DNA of 64,000 nt from the NCBI GenBank assembly GCA_031213475.1, contig JARUPZ010000014.1, forward strand, positions 5,108,556 through 5,172,555, given 5' to 3'. The position numbers and the translations under genes are program-made. Below the pieces are notes generated by a model, which saw only the letters and a list, made by a program, of their open reading frames with translations, ran no database searches and was not told where the DNA came from. This document shows positions 1 through 9,571 of the stretch, piece after piece. The stretch comes from Nereocystis luetkeana. Lineage: Eukaryota; Sar; Phaeophyceae; Laminariales; Laminariaceae. Numbering within the stretch: position 1 is the first letter of the stretch; each line of letters starts with the position of its first letter.

Positions 1-217
1 ACAACAAAATATCATATTTGAGTTCAACTCGACGGTTTATTGTCTATACACTATATATAGCATAATATCAAATCAAACATCAATCGTACCAAGTTTTGCC
101 TTGTTGAATGCTGGCTCTGCATTTTGTTTTTTTCGAGGATACCCGAATGTGGACGAATACTTGGTGCGTGGGTTTCCTTTTGTTTCCGGGCTTTTCTTCT
201 TCCGGGAAAGTTACGTG

Positions 218-280
218 TGATCAATGTTGAACGTCATGCTGCACATTATCACATAGCAAGAGAAATAATAATAATAAACA
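218..280 (+). repeat. Retroposon-like tail ending in a short TAA tract
   Basis: The string CATGCTGCACATT, then a diverged continuation and GCAAGAGAAATAATAATAA, recurs at 26318-26522 on the same strand and at 50744-50800 on the opposite strand. A constant 3' sequence ending in an AAT/TAA microsatellite is the usual look of a SINE or LINE tail. No body or ORF could be assigned. Confidence 0.5.
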
Positions 281-441
281 GTCGAACTCGAGAACAAAAC
301 AAGACTTCTTTTGTCGGAGCAGTCAGGCCGAGTTTCATACATGGTTTACTTTCCGCTGTCAACCACCCGCGCCTTACCCCCCACACCCGCCCACACACCC
401 ATTCATTCCCTGTCTGGTACAACTTGAAGAATATCATGACC

Positions 442-553
442 ATGCCTCGTTGGACTGTGGCCTCTTTCTTCGCCTATGGGTTCGCCGACAGGCCGGCCGC
501 GACAACGCCAAGCCCCAGGACGAACGAAGCTTCACGGGAAGCCCACCAAGAAG
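442..553 (+). CDS. Candidate first exon of an unknown gene (block A paralog)
   Basis: An ATG opens a 112-nt reading frame starting MPRWTVASFFAYGFADRP and ending at AAG|GTACTT, a plausible phase-1 splice donor. The paralogous block B (42848-42959) has an ATG, a frame of exactly the same length without indels, several synonymous changes and a donor at the same place (AAG|GTGCGT). That pattern suggests a translated exon. The family is not recognised. The hydrophobic ASFFAYGFA stretch is too short for a clear membrane segment. The following exon was not found; a conserved MQ-L-WAHEQ-L frame near 603-640 may belong to it. It could also be a conserved regulatory sequence. Confidence 0.4.
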
Positions 554-3037
554 GTACTTGTTCGGCAAGCACGAGGGCTAAATTTTCCCGTCAAGGTCGC
601 AACATGCAGCGCCTTTGCTGGGCGCATGAGCAATGGCTTGGACGGTCCGCACTCTCTGTGTGTAAAGAACGGCTCTAGGTCTCTTACAGCGCAGGTCGTG
701 TAGGCTAGAGAGGAGCTGCTGATGACGTGGAGAGCCTTATGCACTGACTGGAGGAAGGCGCTAGCACCGCTTAACCCGTAGAATAGGTGCTTGCTCAGAC
801 TTTTAAATTTAACAGGAGGGAACTCGACGCACCTCGCCCAAAAAACAACAGACTCGTAACAAGAAGAGGATTCAAGATCGCAGTGAAAACAAAATTCCGC
901 GAAAATTTTATTGTCGATGGACGAAGGGAGGGGTCACGGCGTCAAACTCTTAAACGCAACCGAATTTAAAAGAAAACGACGACAAGCATTCAGCCGCATA
1001 ATTATTAACCGGTTCGCTCCGTGCCTAAGTAAGTAGTGGGAGCCGTTGGGCACATACATACGAGGCGGTGCCGGTTTCGGAATTACCGACCGCGATCGAA
1101 TGTGGAGTACTCGTTCACGGTTTTCCTTTAACCGTCACCGTTCCCCATCTAACACCTCTGCAAGCTCACATCAGACGCTTTATTTACCCTCGTCCGGCAG
1201 TGTACAGTATTTCATGTTCCCATGCGTGCGTGTCTGAAGACGGGGTGTATCGTAGCAGGCGGTCGCCTTCACCCTCTCCTCTGCACACGTACCGTTCGTT
1301 GCAGGGGCCGGTCTAAAACTTCCACCAAGCCAGCGCGCGTATTGCAAACAACTATCTATGCACCACTTCGCCAAGCCTTTGACACCATCTTCTATTATGC
1401 TCGAATTAGCATAATAACCGGTATTCAGTAAAATGATACCTGGCATGTGTTTTCGCTTTTTTTAGCGACAAGCCTGGTACGTCCGTGCCCACTTAAGTCG
1501 GAGCCAGGATCAATGCTTGATATTGTACCGGCCCTCTTACACGACAAGAAGCCTGACATCGGGCTCTCATGAACGAACACTTATTGCTGCTGCGCTTACA
1601 TGTTTTGGTCGCGTAGGCAGGCGATTTCCCTACTGTAGTAGCGACCAATGGGTAACCACCGGTGCCTTGGATCCAGGCCAGCAACAGGAAGGGATCGACT
1701 TCCTGAAAGCTTATCAGGAATTTACTGTTTACAAAAAAGCTGAGAGATGTTTCATTCTTGTTTTCGATTTTTTCAAGGATGGCTTTTTTTTTAGTAGTTT
1801 CCTTCGTTTTGAGCGGGTCGGTGCTAGATAACGTGCATGTATGCAGCATCCTCGCTACGGAAAAAAACGCTTCTACGGAGCACATACATGCGCGCGGAAA
1901 ACCAGATTCTCATACGTATGTAGATATACATGCGCCTGCATTTTCTCGACGGTGCTGTCTTTTGTTTACATCGAGGCCGACTCCTGCTTCATCAACAGAT
2001 ACGTTATCATGGGTCTTGCGCCATGACCGCGATGGACGGTGTTACTGGTGAGTGCCTCTCTTTCGTACTCGCCCCTCCCGCCCCTCCCGCCCCCCCCCCC
2101 CCACCCGCCCCCAAATCGGATTAGGTTCGTCCACTGGTGCACGTCTGTCAACCTCTTGTAGTAGGAGAAACCGTCAACGAAGAAAAAAACGCGTTACAGC
2201 CGTGTCTGTTATTTTTGTGGTGCGTGTCGCCTGCGTCGTCTGATATGTCCATGGGTGGTGAATGGATACGAAGCCTACCTATACTGGTGCAAAGTGAAAT
2301 ATACTGGTGCCGTTGTGCATGGCTCTGGAAATGAAATTGGCCACTGAACATAGACTTACTTGTACAAATTTACCGTATATATAGTAAAATTGACCACAAT
2401 AATAGGGTAATGCCTCTCGTGGAAGGTGTGCACGAGTACATACTGCGTATCTTGCTTGACGGGAAATTTCTATTCCTGTCGTCCACGCCCAAAACCAGGA
2501 CGGCCGTCCAAACAGATTGGGGGCAAGGGCCATACCTTTCAAAACCGCATGTCAAATGCACCGTGTGCATAAAAAAAGACCACGGAGTGTATCCACGATT
2601 TCCCCCCCCAGACAGAGGAGAAAACTGATTTTGTGCGCTGAAACGTGTGTGAAGGAATGATTTGTCGAAGTTCTTCGAACCCTACAGTACTATAACATCT
2701 ACACTAACAATGCCACCTCACCCGCAAAAATAATCATCCTTGCTCGGAATGTGACGTCAACAGCAGACAGAGGGGAAATATATTTCCTTCAAAAGCCATG
2801 CGTAGGTACCGGTGTCGACTATCACCCCGGGGTTCCAGCTGTTGACTGCGTCAAGGCTTCCGCCGTGGTCGGTTTCGTTCGTGCTGTTTGTGAAGCCTTC
2901 GTCCGACAGTATATCTTTTAGTGCTGCTGTGCGCAGACATAACCTATTGCCCTCTAATTCAAGAGAAATTCTGCGATAGAGGTGTCATATCTCGGGAGAA
3001 AACGTCTGAGAGCGACCACGGCGTCCTTGCCGGGTTC
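554..3037. other. No convincing gene; diverged duplicate sequence
   Basis: Open frames here are short, lack consistent starts and are not supported by the paralogous block. A C-rich low-complexity run lies near 2080-2110. A conserved stretch at 1965-2050 ends in a shared GTGAGT donor-like site (TACTG|GTGAG here, TATTG|GTGAG at 44520) and could be an exon, but I cannot choose its frame. Confidence 0.5.
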
Positions 3038-3195
3038 TATTACGGGGGGCCATAGTAGTAAATAGGACCTACGGTACACACAGAAACATATATATACCAG
3101 GTACCAGGTATGACATTGTATATACCTGGTATATATATATATATATTCATATTTTTACTATTAAAATTTGGTGCTGTTCACTATGGTCCCCGATG
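3038..3195. mobile_element. MITE, TATTACGGGGG family, expanded copy
   Basis: Left terminus TATTACGGGGGGCCATAG matches the family. The right end is worn (CTATGGTCCCCG). The internal AT-rich part is expanded by a TATACCTGG/AT tract, so it exceeds the 109 bp of intact members. Confidence 0.6.
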
Positions 3196-4176
3196 TAGTA
3201 GAAGAATGGGTATGCAACTGGTCCTATGTCGCTGGGTACGATGCGTGCGTACACTTACTTACGATATGCGCGTAGGATCAGTTGCATTGATATGTATGTG
3301 CGTCCCTGTTGAATCCCCGCATCACACCTCGAGAGCGCAAAGGTGCCTCAGGAGAATCCGGATGAACCTTGAGGAGAGGAGTAGAACGCCCCTCCAAGCA
3401 AAGTATGCTCGAAACAGGAGCGCGGTCGTATGGGTTCAAAGATTCCTCCCCGAGAGAGAGAGAGGGGGGCTCTCCCTGGGGCTGCCCACGTACGTGCTTA
3501 CGCTGGCAGCCTTGTAGCCAGCTGCGAAACTCGAGGGGGAGAGAGCTCGGCCATGTTAGATCGTGTGGATGAATAATCCGCCCTTTAGGCACGTTACAAG
3601 GCACGTAACGTGGCAACGAACAGCGCTTCGACCGAATCCGCTAGACGTTTGAGACCCCCCGACTACGTAGGCGGCCCGATTCGCCATTATTATTACTGAC
3701 TAATAAAAATTGTAACTTCCCCGTGTATCGGCGCTGCTCCTTGGCGGCCGCCGTATATTCTAGCGAAAACATTGCTAACACTGTGACACGCGATTATTTA
3801 TGCCTGGTTAGCACCTACCTACTTCCGTATAGATAGCTACTACTTACTCTGATGAATGCGAGGTAGCGCAACCCCTCGGACACGGTTCAAGCTTGGTGTT
3901 CTCGACGTTGACGAGAGAGGGAGATAGAGGGCAAAGTAAACGTAGAGGGACGTATCTGTACGGAAACTCTCGACGAGATATTTCAAAGCCTCAAAATACC
4001 ATGCTCATTGCGTGCGCCCGCCCTGGTGTATGTAGTCAAATAAGACTCGAAAGCTTGTATATATATATATGCCAAGTTAGGTTTGTGATATAGCATGGAG
4101 TTACGATACTAGCAGCAATGTTCTGTTCTTCGGGCACACACTGATTCAGTGTGATTTGCCTCACCGAAGCACTTAC
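3196..4176. other. No convincing gene; block A sequence
   Basis: Similar to 46940-47690 in block B. It contains small shadow ORFs only and a GA-rich run near 3460. The 112-135 aa frames here are not kept in the paralogous copy. Confidence 0.4.
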
Positions 4177-4364
4177 TCCAAGCGATCGACCGTACGTTTC
4201 ACCAACCACAACGAACAGGTTCGATCGAAACACTGGTCAGAGGATCTACGACGACATTCCCGCCGACCAGCCGGCACAGTGATTACCGCCACGAGCACCG
4301 TCACCCCTGCTGGAAAGGCTACTACGGACATACCAAGACACACTACTAGCACGCGCCAGCACTC
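4177..4364 (-). CDS. Candidate membrane-anchor exon (block A paralog)
   Basis: On the minus strand an open frame holds a hydrophobic helix (around VTVLVAVITV), then a basic run (RRECRRRSS) and LVKRTVDRL, and stops at a GTAAGT donor at 4176. The block B copy (47695-47882) keeps the same frame: VVA...VTVLV.VI.V, RRRSS, LVKR.V.RL, followed by GTGAGT at the same place. Conservation of the hydrophobic pattern and donor argues for a coding exon of a single-pass membrane protein. The family is unknown, the 5' boundary is uncertain, and no partner exon was identified. Confidence 0.4.
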
Positions 4365-5434
4365 TCAACAATTCGCGTAGACCCAACCCCGTGGTGAGAG
4401 GTACCATTCTCCCGGCCTCCAAATGCCTGTCCCTCGGCTCGTCATCCCGTCCGGGGATCACGGCCGGAAACAGTTCCTGGGGCACACCCACAGGAACTAT
4501 ATTTACGGAATATGACCAGAAACGGTTGCTAGGGAACAGCGCCAGGAACGGATCCTGGGCATCCTTGTCGTCAAGGATTCCAGCATATTCCAATGCTGCC
4601 TCCGTCTTCGTCTTGGGGGAGATAGATGCGTACGTGTGAATGGCAGACCTGATATACTAGGTGTTGCACAGGTAGATGTACAATACCTGGTATAAGATAT
4701 CAGCAAGATTTGTTCTGGAATTCATCATAAGTACTAACATGTGATAAATGATTAACCGGGGAGGGAGGGCAGGTGATCACTATCACGAAAGTGACTATAA
4801 ACTCCGTCCATGTTCGGTGATAGTGACGCGCATATATATAAGGGGCGAGGGGGGAGCACTTACAGGCGAGTACTACAGGAGAAAACCTACTGGGTTGAAA
4901 GCGAAACGCAGGGCTGACGGGGGGGGCAACAGTGGCATGCTACAGTAGCGTAATCTATAGAGAGGGCCGCCAACCTCTGGTAGACTGTGGCCCAAGTACA
5001 CCTATACGTGGCTATAGTACACATGCAACGGCCGAGGGGCGATGCATACCATACACGCAATGCATACGGGGAGACACTATTTTTTATGAGTGTCTTGAAT
5101 AACGGTGAAGTGGTCTCACCAAAATGATGAATTTTAGACGTCATATATATGCGGTGGACTGTGACACAAAAAAGCTTGTGCAACACATTCACCACACTGC
5201 ATGCAGTACCCTATTATTGTTGGAACGAACATTATCATCAGGTATCGTTCGTCCAATGTACGAGGCAAGATCGTTTGACAGAGTGGCTTGTAAACCGGCA
5301 CACCAAAGTTTTGCACGTGAGGCTTTTATGATATATATACGTACTTAGGTTTCGAACTGGCGGGTGAGTTTGGGGGGAGAGCGGGAGGAGTCTCCTCCAG
5401 CACCCCCAATATTCCACCAGTGGTGGCGTCAGGG

Positions 5435-5438
5435 TCCT
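5435..5438. repeat. Target site duplication TCCT, left
   Basis: TCCT directly precedes the 5' LTR and is repeated directly after the 3' LTR at 16691-16694. Ty3/gypsy elements usually make 4-6 bp duplications. Confidence 0.75.
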
Positions 5439-5675
5439 TGTTGCGGTGGTGTACCAAGGATCCGAGGGGTTTCCAGTAGAGTTCATGGCGTGGAGTCAAA
5501 AGGGGACAATGTGAATTAGTCCCCTGACCCCGAAGGCGTATGCCTTCCTATGAGGGTCGGAGAGGTTTGGGCGCTCCTGCGTCCAGAACCTCCGGCGCCG
5601 CTAGCTCCATCTAGATTGCTCCATATCCTCGGTGTTCCCCTGCTAAGAAGAAGTACCGGCCGAGACAGCTAAGAG

Positions 5676-5837
5676 ATGGCTCAGCCGTACGCACAGCAGG
5701 ATGGGTGGAACAACGGGATTGCAGGTGTCAGTCTTGCCTATGAACTCGAACGAAGCTTGAGTGTGTTGCGAAAGCAGGGCCATGGGGTTGGAGGGACCCG
5801 GCCTGCGAAGGGAAGCGATAAATACACTGTGTTGTAG
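5676..5837 (+). CDS. Small ORF inside the LTR, 53 aa
   Basis: ATG to TAG, starting MAQPYAQQDGWNNGIAG; an identical copy lies in the 3' LTR at 16378-16539. The diverged relic LTR keeps an ORF at the same place (53498-53689) starting MAQAYVPQ with W-NG-AG-SL--EL in common, so the frame may be under selection. It lies upstream of the TATA-like box, so it would sit in U3 if that box is used. No family recognised. It could be a chance frame or the start of a spliced accessory or gag product. Confidence 0.3.
   Translation: MAQPYAQQDGWNNGIAGVSLAYELERSLSVLRKQGHGVGGTRPAKGSDKYTVL
5818..5824 (+). promoter_or_regulatory. TATA-like box in the LTR
   Basis: ATAAATA lies about 165 bp before the LTR end, a sensible distance for a U3 promoter with R-U5 following. 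Position only; no initiator was identified. Confidence 0.35.
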
Positions 5838-5988
5838 AGTATGCGTGATCACTGTGATACAAATAAGTGGAGGCCAGAGGCCAGAAGAGGCAATGGCCTC
5901 GATCATGAATGATATACATGTGGCCTGGCGAGGCCGGTGATGATACTCTAGCACGCAGGGCACGCGCACCGCTCGTTCGTCTATGACA

Positions 5989-6006
5989 TGGTGTCCGGTC
6001 CGATAG
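5989..6006 (+). promoter_or_regulatory. Primer binding site
   Basis: TGGTGTCCGGTCCGATAG abuts the CA end of the 5' LTR. TGG pairs with the CCA 3' end of a tRNA. The relic at 53762 has TGGTCTCCAATCCGG in the same position. I cannot name the tRNA. Confidence 0.7.
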
Positions 6007-7989
6007 CAAGCCTGAACCTGTAGGCGACCAGGGGCTGGCGGAGGCACCGTCGGCCGCTCGGTTGGCAGTAAGAAAAACAACTGAGAAAATACAAAAAGCA
6101 CAAATCGGCAGAATAGCGAAGAGCAAAATATAGGTACTCGTACAAACATCACGTAAGCCAGGTAGCCAAGATGGTACCCAGCTCAGCCTGGCCGCCGGCC
6201 GGTCAGGCGGGACAGGGCTCAGTCAGCGGTCACCTCGCAGGCCTGCTGCCAGGCCTGGTCTCGGTTCCAGGGTGAGGCATTGCTGCTGCGAGGCACCCAG
6301 GCAGGGGCGAGGCAACCAAGCTTTGGCGCCGAGTTTTGGGTTGGAGGCGAACGGCTTTAGCGTGAGCTTATTTTCCGGGTTTCTTTTGTCTTGTTTTTGG
6401 TGTGCACACGTAGACTCGTGGACTGCTGTTTTTTTTTGTTTTTTTGTTTCGGCTCTTTTGTTTCTCTGATTGTGTGTCTGTTTTGCTGCAACCTCATCCT
6501 CGTACACCACACTACACAGCACAGCACAGTTTCTCTTGGTAGGTAGGGCTACAGGGCCGACACCACTTATGAACGAGGCATGGTAGAGCGGGACATAGGC
6601 CGCAGTTGCCTCGGGCGCGCGGGGGGGTTGCTACCCTTCGCGCGCCCGTAGTGCTGCGGTCCCCGGAGTTCTCAGAAGATGTGTCAGCATACCCTCACGG
6701 AGGGTGGTCGTCGGTTTTCGTAGAGACGAAGCGACGGCCAGCCCCGAATCCGTAAGCTATGCTGTGAGAGAGGTAGCGCGAGTGAACGGTTACTGAGTCC
6801 GCCCCCGAGAAGGTTTTGCGGTAGGTACCGTTCAGCAGAGTCCGAGCTCGACGGAGATTCGGTATGCACGACTAGGATAGTCGCTCGCACCTCTCTCATG
6901 CAGCACGCGGGAGTCTGCTTTCAGACCCGGTGCTGCACCACACTTCTGGCCCATGCTCAGACGGCCGACCTCCCTTTGATGGCTCACTGGGGGGGAGGTC
7001 TCTCTGTGTTCCACTTATTGCAGTCTAGACTAAAAAACATATAGATCTGCGATCACTACGCCATAGACTAGGTAGTGAAACATAGATTTTCTGAAAGATT
7101 GCAACAGTATGTACAGCGAGGAGGTCATCACTGAGTCCGTCGTTCGAGAGAACCTTCGGTAGGTGATGATTGGTCTGCTCCTCGGTCCCCACGTGGGACC
7201 GAGGGCAGACGCCAAGGGGTCCTGGTGCTGTACACTGTGGGTGGTTTAGTGTGGGTGAGTGAGGGGGAGTCCGCCACCCCGATAGGGGTTGCGCGGTACG
7301 CCTCACTCAGCAGAACAGCGGTCCCGAGGCTCAGGATCTGTCGGAGTGCCACCCCGATCCCACTCAACAGATCCTGGACTCGGGGGGTTCATAATGCGCG
7401 AGAAGTGGTAGCCCCACACACTCCACTCATGTGTTCAACGCCGGTCTTTTGGAAGGATGGACGTATCCTGGGGCCGGCCGCGACACATAATATCTTTCTA
7501 GTGCGCAGCGCCTACCCCTCGCCGTCTGAGCCTTGCAAGTCCAGACGAGGGGTGGTGTCTAGTCGTGTTTCACCGCTAGACGTACACAGGCTTGTCGCAC
7601 CCATACGTGCAATAATAAATCATAAACACAACAATACACACACAGACAGGACCAAACGCGAAGCAGTGCATTATGTTTTACGCAAGCAACATATGACCAA
7701 CCGTACAGCAGTACAAATAATGTTGGAGGACGAGTAAAATATAGCAACATAGAGACACCATACATAATACACCAACCATCAACAGAGGCGAGACAGCACT
7801 CGCGCACACAACAGGGAGTCAGGGAGGTGAGAGAGTTGGATATTGATGAAGGAAAGAGGGGAGATAACATGGTGCTGATGACGCAACCGACACAACCCCA
7901 CGAGCTTTCATATGTTCGCATAGGCCGCTGTACTATCAGTGGCATGCTTACTAGGACTAGCGCAGGACACATGTAGGTGAGAAGCCCGC
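6007..7989 (+). other. Retrotransposon leader, apparently non-coding
   Basis: No frame here resembles a gag protein on the plus strand. The segment 6540-7600 is homologous to 53990-54600 in the relic, but frames are not conserved between the two, which argues for RNA-level or no function. The longest frame (to 7737) has no ATG-supported, family-like content. Confidence 0.6.
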
Positions 7990-8908
7990 TCGCACGTGTA
8001 CCGTGTTCGACTGTCAACTTCGCTCACTTATGTGTCGTATCAATAGGGGTAAGGCGTGACTCTCGAAAAAAATGCAACATTCACGTACATTACGATACGA
8101 TACCAGTAGATTGATGCAATTTTGGGTCGGGCCGATCGTCAATACAACGCTTCCGTTCCTTGCGTGTTCGCTCACTCATGTGTCGTATTGATAGGGGCCA
8201 GGCGTGACTCTCGAGAAAAATGCAGCATGCACGTATATCAGGATGCTAAACCGGTAGACAAAGGCAATTTGGAGTCGTGTACTTGTTCGGCTGTCAACTT
8301 CGCTCACTTATGTGTCGTATCAATAGGGGTCAGGCGTGACTCTCGAAAAAAATGCAACGTTCACGTACATTACGATACGATACCAGTAGATTGATGCAAT
8401 TTTGGGTCGGGCCGATCGTCAATACAACGCTTCCGCTCCTTGCGTGTTCGCTCACTCATGTGTCGTATTGATAGGGGTCAGGCGTGACTCTCGAGAAAAA
8501 TGCAGCATTCACGTGTATCAGGATGCTAAACCGGTAGACAAAGGCAATTTGGAGTCGTGTACTTGCTCGGCTGTCAACTTCGCTCGCTTATGTGTCGTAT
8601 CAATAGGGGTCAGGCGTGACTCTCGAAAAAAATGCAACGTTCACGTACATTACGATACGATACCAGTAGATTGATGCAATTTTGGGTCGGGCCGATCGTC
8701 AATACAACGCTTCCGCTCCTTGCGTGTTCGCTCACTCATGTGTCGTATTGATAGGGGTCAGGCGTGACTCTCGACAAAAATGCAGCATTCACGTATATCA
8801 GGATGCTAAACCGGTAGACAAAGGCAATTTGGAGTCGTGTACGTGTTCGGCTGTCAACTTCGCTCACTTACGTGTCGTATCAATAGGGGTCAGGCGTGAC
8901 TCTCGGAA
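7990..8908 (+). repeat. 280-bp tandem repeat array, about 3.2 copies
   Basis: Unit starts recur at 8122, 8402 and 8682, with a partial unit before. Each unit contains two related half-units (about 132 and 148 bp) marked by TGTGTCGTAT..ATAGGGGTCAGGCGTGACTCTCG. Copies differ by few bases. 280 is not a multiple of three, so the 90-aa frames seen in each copy do not join and are probably not genes. The array ends where the gag-like frame opens. Confidence 0.9.
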
Positions 8909-9502
8909 AAACAGGAGTACGACGTGTCACGACGACAGGGCGCGGATGCTCTCCACTATGGGACGGGTGGGCATCGCAGCGAGGCCGACCAGCAGTACCC
9001 GGCCGTCGCCGCGATCACGAACCAAGCGGCCTCCACGCCGGGTCAACATGGAGTACCCTTCGGGAAGGACGGCCCCTTAGCAGGGCCTCACCGGCCGCAG
9101 TGGGTATCCCGAGGCGGCAGCCAAGGAAGCAACGCGGGAGGGGCCGGGTCAGCGCCGCCTCCGTCGCTGCCGGGGTTGCCAGCGGTGGACGCCACGCGCC
9201 AGGAGAGGGCCGCATTTTTGTCCCGGCATAAGCTTTGCTTCTCGCTCGCGTTTCAGGGTGTCTGCCCGCGGCAGGTGTGCTCGTTCAACCACGACACCTC
9301 CCTCATGCCGGCAGGATATTTCAAGGCCCATGCAGGCAGGAAGCGGCCGACACCGGACAAGAGCGAGGGAGGACGCGAGGTGTCACGCCCGAAGCGCCAG
9401 TTGTACGCTTTATCCGAGGAGCAGGCCAACGTCGTGGCGGCGTTCTGCGACGAGGACGTGGAAGCGGTGGACGCCGAGGGCGCCGACGGGCTCTACGCCT
9501 GA
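8900..9502 (+). CDS. gag: Gag-like zinc-finger ORF, N-terminus unclear
   Basis: An open frame of about 200 codons ends at TGA 9500-9502. It has no ATG until 9304, so it may begin by splicing (an AG lies at 8913-8914, before GAGTACGACG) or at a non-AUG codon. The product is Gly/Pro/Ser-rich, then has a CCCH-type finger (C-x8-C-x4-C-x3-H, about 9235-9290), a basic stretch (GRKRP, RPKRQ) and an acidic tail. A zinc finger followed by basic residues fits the nucleic-acid-binding end of Gag. Matrix and capsid regions are missing. Pol follows in the same frame. Confidence 0.55.
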   Translation, partial: LSEKQEYDVSRRQGADALHYGTGGHRSEADQQYPAVAAITNQAASTPGQHGVPFGKDGPLAGPHRPQWVSRGGSQGSNAGGAGSAPPPSLPGLPAVDATRQERAAFLSRHKLCFSLAFQGVCPRQVCSFNHDTSLMPAGYFKAHAGRKRPTPDKSEGGREVSRPKRQLYALSEEQANVVAAFCDEDVEAVDAEGADGLYA

Positions 9503-9535
9503 AGACGCGCCCCGGGGGCGAACTCACCCCCGGGG
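9500..9535 (+). promoter_or_regulatory. Candidate stop-codon readthrough signal (UGA plus hairpin)
   Basis: The gag-like frame ends in UGA and the same frame stays open through pol. Seven bases after the UGA a perfect 9-bp stem forms: CCCCGGGGG (9510-9518) with CCCCCGGGG (9527-9535), 8-nt loop. A stable structure about 8 nt downstream of a leaky stop is the arrangement known from gammaretroviral gag-pol readthrough. Confidence 0.55.
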
Positions 9536-9571
9536 AAAGATATAGGGGGACCTAGCCCCCTGGCCACGGTC

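Larger units (their letters stand above)
60..5438. repeat. Segmental duplication block A, left part
   Basis: This stretch is colinear with 42590-49170. Matching anchors seen by eye include 300-640 with 42700-43060, 1510-2140 with 43970-44640, 3330-3700 with 46950-47260, 3870-4600 with 47400-48010, and 4900-5435 with 48610-49165. Similarity looks like roughly 65-80% with many indels, estimated by eye. The block continues at 16691 after the LTR retrotransposon. Apart from the two candidate exons listed separately, most of it looks non-coding. Confidence 0.8.
5439..5988 (+). repeat. 5' LTR, 550 bp
   Basis: Starts TGTTGCGGTGG and ends GTCTATGACA. It matches 16141-16690 base for base by eye, with a constant offset of 10,702. 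It contains a TATA-like ATAAATA and a short ORF, listed separately. A diverged homolog is at 53280-53761. Confidence 0.95.

Noticed and set aside
7225-7737. 170-codon frame as the missing gag
   Set aside because: No ATG start, no capsid-like motifs, and the frame is not kept in the relic copy at 54.2-54.6 kb.
8122-8674. Tandem 90-aa ORFs as a gene cluster
   Set aside because: They follow a 280-bp DNA repeat whose length is not a multiple of three and have no family features.
7990-8908. CRISPR-like array
   Set aside because: Units are long, adjacent and nearly identical with no unique spacers; the context is a eukaryotic retrotransposon.
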